This document shows, one piece after another, positions 8,316 to 15,862 of a DNA stretch of 64,000 nt (the stretch's first letter is position 1; the number at the start of each line of letters is the position of its first letter). The notes under the pieces are model-generated. The model had not been told where the DNA came from. It saw only the letters and a list, made by a program, of their open reading frames with translations, and ran no database searches. The position numbers and the translations under genes were made by a program. The stretch spans positions 62,001-126,000 of the forward strand of contig NZ_BJUY01000001.1 in assembly GCF_007988865.1 (NCBI RefSeq). Reading direction: 5' to 3'. Origin of the DNA: Alkalibacterium kapii (GTDB lineage Bacteria > Bacillota > Bacilli > Lactobacillales > Carnobacteriaceae_A).

Positions 8316-9287
8316 CTATTTTTTTCTCAGAGAATCTCTGATCATTAACTTGGGATCCAGCTTTATCCGCTTTTTACTTATTTTATTTTTATTTATTAAG
8401 CGTATCAGTAAATCAGAAGCCTGATAACCAAGTTTAAATGCCGGCTGTGATATCGTAGTCAGACCCGGATAAACGAGCTGACTGAATGGTATGTCATCAT
8501 ATCCGATCACCTGAATGTCATTGGGTATATGCAAGCCTCTCGTTTGAGCTTCTTTCATTACAGCCAGAGCAAATAAATCATTGCTCGCCAGTACACTGTC
8601 TATTTTTTTATATTTTCTGAAAATAACCTCAGCTGTTTCTTTAGCTTCTTCAATAGTGAATGACCGTGTCTGGTGTATCTCGTAGTTGACATCTGTTGGA
8701 TTTAACACTGATAAGATACCTATCAACCGATCGATCGATCCAGGCACAGATTTTGGTCCTGCTATAATAAGCACATTACCAGGTTTCCTGTCCATGATTG
8801 CTTGAGCAGCCAGGATACCGCCTTTGACATCATTTGTATACACAGCATAGTCATCTTCTTCCAGTACCCGGTCAAGCATAACGATAGGCATGGAATGATT
8901 CTGACTGACCGTTCCCTCTACTGCTGATAAAACACCAGCCACATTCTGCTGTCCAAAAAGAGTCATGTAGTCCTGTTTTAACTTGCTGCCTTCTTCTACA
9001 TTCCCAAGAATCACACTGTACCCATTTTCACGTGCATTCTCTTCGATACCTTTCATCAGCAGAGGAAAATAGGGATTTGAAATATCAGGCAGCAAAAGTC
9101 CGATCATTTTGGATCTTTTCTGGTATAACGACCGTGCAACTTCGTTAGGAAAATAATCTAACGCTTTGATGGCTTCTTCCACTTTCTTTTGTGCCGCTTC
9201 ACTTACATAGCCGTTTTTGTTTAATGCCCGGGAAACAGTCGCTACAGAGACTCCTGCATATTTTGCTACTTCTTTTATCGTCGCCAT
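8316..9287 (-). CDS. rbsR: LacI-family ribose operon repressor
   Basis: LacI-type regulator with an N-terminal helix-turn-helix MATIKEVAKYAGVSVATVS, hinge around residues 48-60 and a sugar-binding core. The track's Met at 9311 has no ribosome-binding site; the Met at 9287 has AGGTG 6 nt upstream and begins exactly as family members do, giving 323 residues. It is the first gene of the rbs operon, so it is probably autoregulated: a perfect LacI-type operator lies over the predicted transcription start at 9348-9361. Assignment to ribose rests on operon context. Confidence 0.93.
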   Translation of the reverse strand: MATIKEVAKYAGVSVATVSRALNKNGYVSEAAQKKVEEAIKALDYFPNEVARSLYQKRSKMIGLLLPDISNPYFPLLMKGIEENARENGYSVILGNVEEGSKLKQDYMTLFGQQNVAGVLSAVEGTVSQNHSMPIVMLDRVLEEDDYAVYTNDVKGGILAAQAIMDRKPGNVLIIAGPKSVPGSIDRLIGILSVLNPTDVNYEIHQTRSFTIEEAKETAEVIFRKYKKIDSVLASNDLFALAVMKEAQTRGLHIPNDIQVIGYDDIPFSQLVYPGLTTISQPAFKLGYQASDLLIRLINKNKISKKRIKLDPKLMIRDSLRKK

Positions 9288-9347
9288 TTTTTCACCTGCT
9301 TCAAAGCTCATTGATATACTGTTTCGATTACTAGTTGTGATCGGGTG

Positions 9348-9361
9348 TGTAACCGATTACA
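9348..9361. promoter_or_regulatory. RbsR operator
   Basis: TGTAACCGATTACA, a 14-bp palindrome with the central CG of LacI-family operators, located at the predicted +1 of the rbs promoter. Binding here would block initiation. Confidence 0.8.
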
Positions 9362-9366
9362 GTTTT

Positions 9367-9394
9367 ATAATACCATACCTTTTTGAAAATGCAA
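9367..9394 (-). promoter_or_regulatory. rbs operon promoter
   Basis: On the minus strand TTGCAT (9394-9389), 16-bp spacer ending in TGG, then TATTAT (9372-9367): a good sigma-A promoter with extended -10. A weak CcpA-like sequence ATGCAACCGTTTTTC (9389-9403, two mismatches to the cre consensus) overlaps the -35 box and could add catabolite repression. Confidence 0.75.
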
Positions 9395-9474
9395 CCGTTT
9401 TTCTAATAAATTTGGAAAAAATTTGAAATCTAAACTTTTTTTAAAGTCAATTAATTTTAAATATTATTTTGTGC

Positions 9475-9645
9475 AAAAAAAATACGGACAGTTTGGCCTG
9501 TCCGCATAGCTGCAACCTTTTGAATTAGGTGAGGTTCACGTTCACATCGTGAATGCCTCTGATACCAACTTCCTGTTGTGATGATCAAACATCTGTATCC
9601 TGCATGAAGTTTCCACAAACCGTGGAAACATTCGACTCATCGCAT
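9475..9645 (-). ncRNA. Structured ncRNA candidate, ~170 nt, family not recognised
   Basis: It has its own promoter (9652-9680) and ends in an intrinsic terminator with arms CGGACAG/CTGTCCG (9485-9504) followed by eight U residues (9475-9482). Between them the minus strand can form GTTTCCAC/GTGGAAAC, a three-way junction closed by GATAC/GTATC around GATG/CATC and CAAC/GTTG hairpins, a GAGG..TTCAC/GTGAA..CCTC hairpin and ACCT/AGGT. No convincing ORF with a ribosome-binding site is present. It lies between the SGNH hydrolase gene and the rbs promoter, so it is not a leader of rbsR. Length is near 6S RNA, but its 5' and 3' ends do not pair, so I do not assign it. A long structured 3' UTR of the hydrolase mRNA is the alternative. 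Confidence 0.55.
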
Positions 9646-9651
9646 GAAACT

Positions 9652-9680
9652 AATATAGCATATTTCATTCAGCTTCACAA
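9652..9680 (-). promoter_or_regulatory. Promoter of the ncRNA candidate
   Basis: Minus-strand TTGTGA (9680-9675), 17-bp spacer ending TGC, then TATATT (9657-9652). The -35 box is formed by the last codon and stop codon of the SGNH hydrolase gene. The extended -10 makes it credible. Confidence 0.6.
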
Positions 9681-10322
9681 TACTTTTTTATTAAGTACGG
9701 TTTCCAGCCAAGTCTTGGCAATATATCCATGTCCAGCAACGGTTGGATGGACGCCGTCTTCACCTGTATAGTAACTGAACCCATTTTTTATCCCTTGAGT
9801 ATTTAAAAGTCCATCAAGCGGGATCAGTTCCGCCTGATATTCTTTCGCCATTTTCCTAACGATCTGAATACGTGGATCCAGGTCATTACGCCAAATCATG
9901 CGGTCTTTGGGGTAAGGAAGCACAAAAGGTTCCATTAAAACCACTCGTGCATCCGTGCGTTGATGAAGAGATTTAAGTAAAAAACGGTAATCCGATTCAA
10001 ATGACTCCAGTTCTTCTTTGGTCACTTGTTTATTTTGATTTTGGTTGCTTCCAGTGTCGTTGATCCCTATAAGCAAGGTCACAACATCCGGATCGATATC
10101 AAGACAGTCTGTTTCCCATCTGCTCTTTAAATCACTTATTGTATCTCCTGCAACTCCTCTGTTTAAGCAAGTCAGTCTCTTTTCCGGCATGATCGTTTGA
10201 AGATACGCAAAGATCAGTAGTGGGAATCCCCGGCCTAAATCTGTCGGATCCACTTTGTCTCGTCCGCCATCTGTAATGCTGTCTCCAATAAATAATAAAG
10301 TATCCCCAGTTATTATTTTCAT
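9675..10322 (-). CDS. SGNH/GDSL-family hydrolase
   Basis: A 215-residue esterase/lipase-like protein of the SGNH superfamily. Block I is GDSITDGGRD (catalytic Ser), block III GINDTG (oxyanion Asn), block V DGVHPTVAGH (catalytic Asp and His). No signal peptide is visible, so it is cytoplasmic. Substrate is unknown; close relatives deacetylate sugars or short esters. It lies between the sRNA region and the ribose operon with its own promoter (10413-10441) and no dedicated terminator before the ncRNA promoter. Confidence 0.9.
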   Translation of the reverse strand: MKIITGDTLLFIGDSITDGGRDKVDPTDLGRGFPLLIFAYLQTIMPEKRLTCLNRGVAGDTISDLKSRWETDCLDIDPDVVTLLIGINDTGSNQNQNKQVTKEELESFESDYRFLLKSLHQRTDARVVLMEPFVLPYPKDRMIWRNDLDPRIQIVRKMAKEYQAELIPLDGLLNTQGIKNGFSYYTGEDGVHPTVAGHGYIAKTWLETVLNKKVL

Positions 10323-10412
10323 ATCAGTTTTCTCCTTAATTCTAAGACTCGCTCTATCAAGATATCGTACGGGTGTTGCTCATTTACATACCGGCTTTAT
10401 AACTTTGACTTA

Positions 10413-10441
10413 ATTTTGCCCGACTTTCATCATAACGTCAA
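10413..10441 (-). promoter_or_regulatory. Promoter of the SGNH hydrolase gene
   Basis: Minus-strand TTGACG (10441-10436), 17-bp spacer, CAAAAT (10418-10413), about 90 bp upstream of the start codon. Confidence 0.55.
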
Positions 10442-10508
10442 GCTTTATTAATCATTTTTACCGATAAGGCAAGAAAAATACGAAATAATGAAAAGGCTTA
10501 ATAAGTTG

Positions 10509-10547
10509 TTGACATTCTAATTTGTATGCGTTATCATTTAATTAGAA
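10509..10547 (+). promoter_or_regulatory. Strong promoter with dyad around the -10 box, driving a small RNA
   Basis: TTGACA (10509-10514), 17-bp spacer, TATCAT (10532-10537). An inverted repeat TTCTAATT (10515-10522) and AATTAGAA (10540-10547) brackets the -10 box symmetrically and may be an operator. The nearest downstream plus-strand gene (11117) is beyond a terminator. Confidence 0.65.
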
Positions 10548-10632
10548 ATAAAGTTAGTAGCAATACTACTCTTTTTCATAAATCATCTCCTTTCTATGCA
10601 GGCGCCTTTGCGGAAACAAGGGCGCTTTTTTT
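10544..10632 (+). ncRNA. Small RNA candidate, ~89 nt, with anti-Shine-Dalgarno motif
   Basis: A consensus promoter and an intrinsic terminator (arms GCGCCTTTG/CAAGGGCGC at 10602-10625, then seven T) delimit a transcript of about 89 nt. It can form a 5' hairpin AGTAG/CTACT and exposes TCATCTCCTTTC between the two hairpins, which is complementary to Shine-Dalgarno sequences. That is the usual seed type of base-pairing sRNAs in Firmicutes. The opposite strand holds a 13-codon ORF with a perfect ribosome-binding site, which may simply be the mirror image of this motif. Confidence 0.55.
10602..10632 (+). terminator. Intrinsic terminator of the small RNA
   Basis: 9-bp GC-rich stem (one G-U pair), 6-nt loop CGGAAA, then seven T residues. 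No annotated plus-strand gene lies upstream that would otherwise need it. Confidence 0.8.
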
Positions 10633-10640
10633 GTCTTTTT

Positions 10641-11021
10641 TTATTCTTCATAGATTTCTAAGGGCAGTCCATCAGGGTCTTTAAAGAAGGTGAATTTTTT
10701 ACCAGTATAAGGATCTATCCTTATTTGTTCACATTTTATTTCTTTCTTATCGAGTTTAGATACGGTCTTGTGGATATCCTTCACACCAAAACAGAGATGT
10801 CTGAGTCCAGCTGCTTCAGGGGCGTTTGGTCTTTTGGGTGGATTAGGAAATGAGAAAAGTTCGATCTGACTTTCTCCTGCTTTTAAATCACATTTATAAG
10901 AATGCCGTTCTTCTCGGTAAGCTTCGTTGATGATGGGAAACTCGAGCAGTTCTGAGTAAAAATGCCTGGAGACGTTATAGTCGCTTGCAATGATTGCAAC
11001 ATGATGGATAGTATTGAACAA
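10641..11021 (-). CDS. VOC-family (glyoxalase-like) protein
   Basis: A 126-residue protein of the vicinal oxygen chelate superfamily with two beta-alpha-beta-beta-beta modules. The four metal ligands expected for glyoxalase I-type enzymes are present: His6 or His7, Glu54, His75 and Glu122. It resembles the GloA2/YaeR-type small lactoylglutathione lyase-like proteins; whether it detoxifies methylglyoxal is inferred. It stands alone, divergent from the AEC transporter gene. Confidence 0.85.
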   Translation of the reverse strand: MFNTIHHVAIIASDYNVSRHFYSELLEFPIINEAYREERHSYKCDLKAGESQIELFSFPNPPKRPNAPEAAGLRHLCFGVKDIHKTVSKLDKKEIKCEQIRIDPYTGKKFTFFKDPDGLPLEIYEE

Positions 11022-11116
11022 GTTTATCTCTCCTCGTAATTAATTGATAGAAAAGGTATAGTAACTTTAAAGGAACAATTCAGTTACTCTACTTTTTTAG
11101 ATTGAAGGCGTTAAGT

Positions 11117-12034
11117 ATGGATACAACTTTAGTTATTTTTAATCAGCTGCTTCAGATGTATATTATAATGATGTTTGGTTTCGTGTTAGTAAGATTTAAT
11201 TATTTGAATATGGAGGGCAGCCAGCAATTAGCACAAGTGGTGACTAAATTCATCATCCCGATCGTCATAGTGATGTCGTTTCAGAAGGATTACGACTCCA
11301 GCCAGCTCTACTTATTGTTTAAAACGTTTATCGGTACGTTGGCGATCATCCTTTCCAGGATAGCGCTGGCGCATACTCTCCTTAGAAACCGATCCAAAAT
11401 CGACCGGTACGCTGCTGTATTTTCTAATAACGGTTTTATGGGTATTCCTATTGTTTTAGAACTTTTAGGATACGAAGGCATCTTCTACCTGTCTGTATAT
11501 ATCGTGACCTCTACTGTATTTCAATATACGTATGGAAAGTGGATGTTGTCGGAAGGACGAGAAGTCATCACGCTTCTTTCCATACTAAGTAATCCTGCTA
11601 GTCTGGGTGCTTTCATTGGCCTCGGGCTTTATCTGTCGCGTATTTCCTTGCCTACGATATTGTATAACAGTCTGGATACGATCGGCAGTCTGAGTTCTCC
11701 TTTAGGTATGATCTTGCTTGGCGGCTATCTGGCCCGCAGCAAAGTCAAGGATATATTCTTGAGAAAAGCCAACTACTGGACTGTTGCTGTCCGGCTAATT
11801 ATATCACCAATAATCGGTATTTTCCTGTTGTGGGTACTGCCCATAACCCATCCATCAGTCCTTCTCATTTTGGCGATCACTAACGCTACTCCAACAGCTG
11901 TCAATACGGCAATCTTTTCACAGCTCTACGGGGGCGATTATGAATATGGTGCCCGTCTCATTGTGCTGGCAAGCCTACTATCTATTGTGACTATCCCGCT
12001 TATGATCAGTCTGTCTTCTGCTTTCTTCTTGTGA
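11117..12034 (+). CDS. AEC-family transporter
   Basis: A roughly 305-residue membrane protein with about ten hydrophobic helices in two repeats, as in the auxin efflux carrier family (PF03547-type). In bacteria, members move organic acids such as malate or malonate. A TTG five codons upstream (11102) is possible, but AAGG at 11105-11108 is well placed for the ATG at 11117. It is monocistronic; the next terminator is at 12173-12216, after about 140 bp in which I see nothing else. Confidence 0.85.
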   Translation: MDTTLVIFNQLLQMYIIMMFGFVLVRFNYLNMEGSQQLAQVVTKFIIPIVIVMSFQKDYDSSQLYLLFKTFIGTLAIILSRIALAHTLLRNRSKIDRYAAVFSNNGFMGIPIVLELLGYEGIFYLSVYIVTSTVFQYTYGKWMLSEGREVITLLSILSNPASLGAFIGLGLYLSRISLPTILYNSLDTIGSLSSPLGMILLGGYLARSKVKDIFLRKANYWTVAVRLIISPIIGIFLLWVLPITHPSVLLILAITNATPTAVNTAIFSQLYGGDYEYGARLIVLASLLSIVTIPLMISLSSAFFL

Positions 12035-12172
12035 TCTATTCAAAGTAGAACGAGAAAATTTCAGATAAAGGATAGGTCTAAAAGCTGATACCTGCCTTGT
12101 ACCTAAATAAATAATGTTAAATTTTGTAAAGAAAATAACTACTCTTTTGAATCGTCAAACTTTTGGCTATAG

Positions 12173-12216
12173 AAAAGACGGCATCCAATGCCAGACATTG
12201 GATACCGTCTTTTTTA
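12173..12216. terminator. Bidirectional terminator between AEC gene and tRNA-Leu
   Basis: Long stem GACGGCATCCAATG/CATTGGATACCGTC with loop CCAGA; T-runs on both sides. It ends the minus-strand tRNA transcript and can stop the AEC mRNA. Confidence 0.9.
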
Positions 12217-12222
12217 TTATGA

Positions 12223-12307
12223 TGCGCACGAGAAGACTCGAACTTCCACGGGGCATCTGCCCCACCAGCCCCTCAAGCTGGCGCGTCTACCATTCCGCCA
12301 CGTGCGC
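12223..12307 (-). tRNA. tRNA-Leu(GAG)
   Basis: A class II tRNA of 85 nt read on the minus strand: acceptor arms GCGCACG/CGTGCGC with discriminator A, anticodon stem CCAGC/GCTGG with loop TTGAGGG (anticodon GAG), a long variable arm TGGGGCAGATGCCCCG, and T arm GAAGTTCGAGTCTTC. The 3' CCA is not encoded. It decodes CUC/CUU. Confidence 0.96.
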
Positions 12308-12325
12308 TTTAAGTCTAACAAAAGT

Positions 12326-12354
12326 ATCTTATCAGTCTCGCTGTCAATTGTCAA
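12326..12354 (-). promoter_or_regulatory. tRNA-Leu promoter
   Basis: Minus-strand TTGACA (12354-12349), 17-bp spacer, TAAGAT (12331-12326), about 18 bp before the tRNA 5' end. Confidence 0.7.
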
Positions 12355-12459
12355 TATCCTTGTCATAAAAAAATATCTGTTAGTTATGATTTTTCGTATT
12401 ATATGATAAGGTTGAAAGAGACAGTAATTTAAGTAAATTTATAGAGGAGTGACGTCAAA

Positions 12460-13068
12460 ATGATAAAGAATGTCGTATTCGATATGGGGAATGTACTCAT
12501 CAACTACGCTCCAGAAGATTTTATAAAGTCATTCACACCAAATACTAAACATCAACGATTATTACTTGACGAGGTTTTTTATTCGGACTTATGGCAGCAG
12601 TATGACCGGGGGACTCTTACAAAAAATGATGTTGTTGAAAAAGCTTCAAAAAACTTACCAGCCGCTCTTTCTGCATCTGTATCAGAAGTTATGGACACAT
12701 GGCATGAAAAAATGACACCCATTTTAGAGATGGAAAACATTTTGAAACGTCTTAAAGAAAACGGCTACAGTCTTTATCTGTTTTCCAATGTTTCCCATGA
12801 TTTCCATCACATCAAGCGTATCGTCCCAGGCTTAAACTACTTCGACGGTTTATTTATTTCTTCGGATTGGAAGAATTTGAAACCTGAAAAAGAAATATAC
12901 CAGCAGTTTTTTGAACATTTTAATCTGGATCCTTCAGAGTGTTTCTTCGTGGATGATTTAGAAAAAAACATAAAGGGTGCCACAGTTTTTGGGATGGATG
13001 GTCATGTCTTTGATGGAAATATTTCCAAGCTCGAAGATCACTTTCGTCACGTTGGTATTGATATTTAA
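12460..13068 (+). CDS. HAD-superfamily hydrolase (YihX-like)
   Basis: A 202-residue haloacid dehalogenase-type phosphatase. Motif I is VVFDMGNVL (nucleophile Asp8; the second acidic residue is replaced by Gly, as in YihX sugar-phosphatases), motif II LFSNVS, motif III Lys in LKPEKEIY and motif IV FVDDLEKNI. The helical cap lies at about residues 15-90. Probable role: dephosphorylation of a sugar phosphate in the cytoplasm; substrate not determinable. Start after AGAGGAG; convergent with the SprT-like gene through a shared terminator. Confidence 0.88.
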   Translation: MIKNVVFDMGNVLINYAPEDFIKSFTPNTKHQRLLLDEVFYSDLWQQYDRGTLTKNDVVEKASKNLPAALSASVSEVMDTWHEKMTPILEMENILKRLKENGYSLYLFSNVSHDFHHIKRIVPGLNYFDGLFISSDWKNLKPEKEIYQQFFEHFNLDPSECFFVDDLEKNIKGATVFGMDGHVFDGNISKLEDHFRHVGIDI

Positions 13069-13075
13069 TTTCAAG

Positions 13076-13108
13076 AAAGAGCTGATGATCAAATATCATC
13101 AGCTCTTT
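13076..13108. terminator. Bidirectional terminator HAD / SprT-like
   Basis: Perfect stem AAAGAGCTGATGAT/ATCATCAGCTCTTT between convergent genes. Confidence 0.85.
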
Positions 13109-13560
13109 ATCGGTTCAACAAATTGTAATTTACCTCTGCATTTAGCACAGACATATTTATCTGTGTCAAAACACCGCTGTCGTTTGACCACTGTTTTACA
13201 TGTTAGACACTGATATTTAAGAACTCTTTTAGGTTCATTCTTCCCTGTTAAAGATGGGGTAAATCGGAGCCCGCCGACTTCTTTAAGCAATTTTTTGAAT
13301 GTTTTATCTTTATGCTGATAGCCCTCTCCACTCAAGTGTAAGTGATAATGACACAGTTCGTGTTTAATGACACCAACCAGTGTGTTTTCATCTGTTTTTA
13401 ACAAGAGTTTTGGATTAAAGTCTAAATTATGCGTTTTAAGGTGATAGCGGCCACCTGTCGTTCTCAATCGTTTATTAAATACTGCTTTATGCCTAAAAGG
13501 TCGATCAAAAAAGTTTAACGATACTGTTTCAACCAGCTCTTGTAATTCTTCTGTTTCCAT
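13099..13560 (-). CDS. SprT-like zinc metalloprotein (YdcK-type)
   Basis: A SprT-family protein of 153 residues with zinc-site HELCHYH (His67, Glu68, His71) and a C-terminal zinc ribbon of two CxxC pairs (CLTC and CAKC). The ORF can be extended to 13632 inside tex, but that Met has no ribosome-binding site, whereas the Met at 13560 follows AAGGTGG. Bacterial SprT proteins are widespread but poorly characterised; protease activity on DNA-bound proteins, as in eukaryotic SPRTN, is only an analogy. It follows tex closely and is probably co-transcribed with it. Confidence 0.85.
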   Translation of the reverse strand: METEELQELVETVSLNFFDRPFRHKAVFNKRLRTTGGRYHLKTHNLDFNPKLLLKTDENTLVGVIKHELCHYHLHLSGEGYQHKDKTFKKLLKEVGGLRFTPSLTGKNEPKRVLKYQCLTCKTVVKRQRCFDTDKYVCAKCRGKLQFVEPIKS

Positions 13561-13618
13561 AAAGTTTCCACCTTTTAAAAAAGAGACCATTGATATTTTG
13601 CCCTCTTTTTTAATGATT

Positions 13619-15799
13619 TTACTTGTCTGCATTTTGAATCATAGTAAGTCCGATACGTCCTTTATTCAAATCTACAGAATCGATCCAGACTTTAACGATG
13701 TCACCCACTGCAACTACATTACTTGGGTGTTTGACGAAAGAATCACTTAATTTAGAAATATGAACTAGGCCATCCTGTTTCACACCGACATCCACGAATG
13801 CGCCAAAATCGACGACATTCCTGACTGTTCCTTCTAGCTCCATACCTTCTCTTAAATCTTCCATGGTCAAAACATCCGTACGTAAAAGTGGTGCCGGCAT
13901 GTCATCACGCATGTCACGTCCAGGAGCAACAAGCGCTTTTTTGATATCTTCGATCGTTTCAATGCCGAGACCTGTTTCATTGATGATCGTATCATCATCG
14001 ACCAGTTCCAGACGAGCTTTCAAATCAGCTGTACCTAAATTTTCTTTTGACAAGCCGGTCATTTCAATGATTTTTTCAGCTTCTTTGTATGTCTCCGGGT
14101 GAATACCCGTATTATCGAAAGGTTCTTTTCCATCCGGAATACGCAGGAAACCGACAGACTGTTCAAAAGCTTTTGGCCCAAGGCGCTTCACTTTTTTAAG
14201 TTGTGAGCGATTGGTAAATTTGCCGTTTTCTTCCCGGTAAGTCACTACGTTCTCTGCTGTGGTTTTAGTCAGTCCGGATATATGTTTCAGCAATGCAGCG
14301 CTGGCTGTATTGACGTTCACGCCTACCTGGTTGACCACAACTTCTATAACAAAGTCCAGCTGATTGCTCAGTTTTTTCTGGGAGACATCGTGCTGATACT
14401 GACCGACCCCGATAGCTTCCGGATCGATTTTAACCAATTCAGCCAACGGATCCTGAAGACGTCTGGCGATACTGACGGCACTTCGTTCTTCTACTTGTAA
14501 ATCAGGAAATTCACGACGCGCCTCCGCACTAGCTGAATAAACCGAAGCCCCTGCTTCATTGACAATAACGTAAGCTACTTTTTTATCCACTTCTTTAAGT
14601 GACTGGGCAGTGAATGTTTCTGATTCACGACTGGCTGTGCCATTGCCTATCGCTACAGTATCTACATTAAACTTCATGATCATATCCAAGAATTTCCCTT
14701 CAGCTTCCTGGCGTTTAGCGGCTGGCGCGGGTCTGTGAGGATAAATCACATCAACCGCAAGAACCTTCCCTGTCGCATCGATAACTGCCAGTTTACACCC
14801 AGTACGGTAGGCAGGATCCAGACCTAAAATGATCTGATCTTTTAAAGGAGCCTGCAATAGCAGATTTTTGAGATTCTCTCCAAAGACATCGATCGCCTGT
14901 TCTTCGGCTTTCTCGAATAATTCATTTCTTATTTCCCGTTCGATCGCCGGGCCGATAAAACGTTTATAGGCATCATTAATAGCCTCTGTTACTTTTTCGG
15001 TTGCTTCCGTCTGTTCTCCATAGGGTAACTCTTGTCTTTTCATATAGCGATTGATATAATCTTCATCCACTGCTATGCTTACAGAAAGAATATCTTCCTT
15101 CTCCCCGCGGTTCAAAGCTAGTATCCGGTGAGAAACTAAGCTGTCCAGTGATTCTGAGTAGTCATAGTACATCTCAAAGACACCTTTTTCATCGGCTTCT
15201 TCGTTCTTTGCTTTAGAAACGATTTCACCTTTATTATAGGTGTATTCTCGGATCCACTCACGATAAGTTGGATTATCCGAAATATATTCCGCTATGATTT
15301 CATGTGCACCTGCCAGAGCATCTTCTGTAGACAAAACTTCAGAGTCTTCGCTGATATATTTTTTGGCTTCGTCGTTTAAGGAGCCCGAGGGATAACTTAG
15401 TATCCATTCAGCTAAAGGTTCAAGTCCTTGTTCTTTAGCAATCGTTGCTTTAGTGCGGCGTTTTTGTTTATAAGGACGATATAGGTCCTCTACACGCTGC
15501 ATCTGATTTGCAGACTTGATTTCTTTTTCAAGTTCCGGCGTCAGTTTGCCCTGTTCTTCAATGGAAGTCAAGACATCCGATTTACGTTTCTCCAGATTAG
15601 TTAAATAAGTATGGCGTTCTTCGATCTCTCTGATTTGAACTTCATCTAGTGACTCGGTCGCCTCTTTACGGTAACGAGCGATAAAAGGGACGGTATTACC
15701 ATCGCCTAACAAGTCGAGTACGGATGTGATTTGTTTTTTCGTGTAACCTTTTAAATCCTTTATTAATAGATTCAACACGTGTTTATTTTCTTCAGTCAA
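13619..15799 (-). CDS. tex: Tex-family S1 RNA-binding protein
   Basis: A 726-residue protein with the complete Tex layout: N-terminal helical region (FIARYRKEATESLDE), a YqgF/RNase H-like domain around residues 325-450 (ILGLDPAYRTGCKLAVID), helix-hairpin-helix segments (VNVNTASAALLKHISGL) and a C-terminal S1 domain (VRNVVDFGAFVDVGVKQDG). Tex binds nucleic acids and the transcription machinery and is a distant relative of eukaryotic Spt6. The start codon is TTG at 15799 with GGAG about 10 nt upstream. A 51-bp tandem array begins just upstream of its candidate promoter. Confidence 0.95.
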   Translation of the reverse strand: MTEENKHVLNLLIKDLKGYTKKQITSVLDLLGDGNTVPFIARYRKEATESLDEVQIREIEERHTYLTNLEKRKSDVLTSIEEQGKLTPELEKEIKSANQMQRVEDLYRPYKQKRRTKATIAKEQGLEPLAEWILSYPSGSLNDEAKKYISEDSEVLSTEDALAGAHEIIAEYISDNPTYREWIREYTYNKGEIVSKAKNEEADEKGVFEMYYDYSESLDSLVSHRILALNRGEKEDILSVSIAVDEDYINRYMKRQELPYGEQTEATEKVTEAINDAYKRFIGPAIEREIRNELFEKAEEQAIDVFGENLKNLLLQAPLKDQIILGLDPAYRTGCKLAVIDATGKVLAVDVIYPHRPAPAAKRQEAEGKFLDMIMKFNVDTVAIGNGTASRESETFTAQSLKEVDKKVAYVIVNEAGASVYSASAEARREFPDLQVEERSAVSIARRLQDPLAELVKIDPEAIGVGQYQHDVSQKKLSNQLDFVIEVVVNQVGVNVNTASAALLKHISGLTKTTAENVVTYREENGKFTNRSQLKKVKRLGPKAFEQSVGFLRIPDGKEPFDNTGIHPETYKEAEKIIEMTGLSKENLGTADLKARLELVDDDTIINETGLGIETIEDIKKALVAPGRDMRDDMPAPLLRTDVLTMEDLREGMELEGTVRNVVDFGAFVDVGVKQDGLVHISKLSDSFVKHPSNVVAVGDIVKVWIDSVDLNKGRIGLTMIQNADK

Positions 15800-15835
15800 A
15801 ATGATTCATCTCCAATACTTTTGTTCAACTCATTT

Positions 15836-15844
15836 AGTTTAGCA
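15836..15844 (-). promoter_or_regulatory. Extended -10 of tex promoter
   Basis: Minus-strand TGCTAAACT without a good -35 box, about 40 bp upstream of the tex start. The array's degenerate edge unit begins 20 bp further upstream, so the array abuts the promoter. Confidence 0.35.
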
Positions 15845-15862
15845 TAAATTTTTTGAAAAATA

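Noticed and set aside
9475-9645. 6S RNA assignment for the structured ncRNA
   Set aside because: Size fits, but the 5' and 3' ends do not form the required closing stem and I do not see the central bubble.
10538-10579. 13-codon minus-strand ORF with perfect ribosome-binding site
   Set aside because: Not listed as a gene because a plus-strand promoter and terminator explain the region better; kept as an open alternative in the findings.
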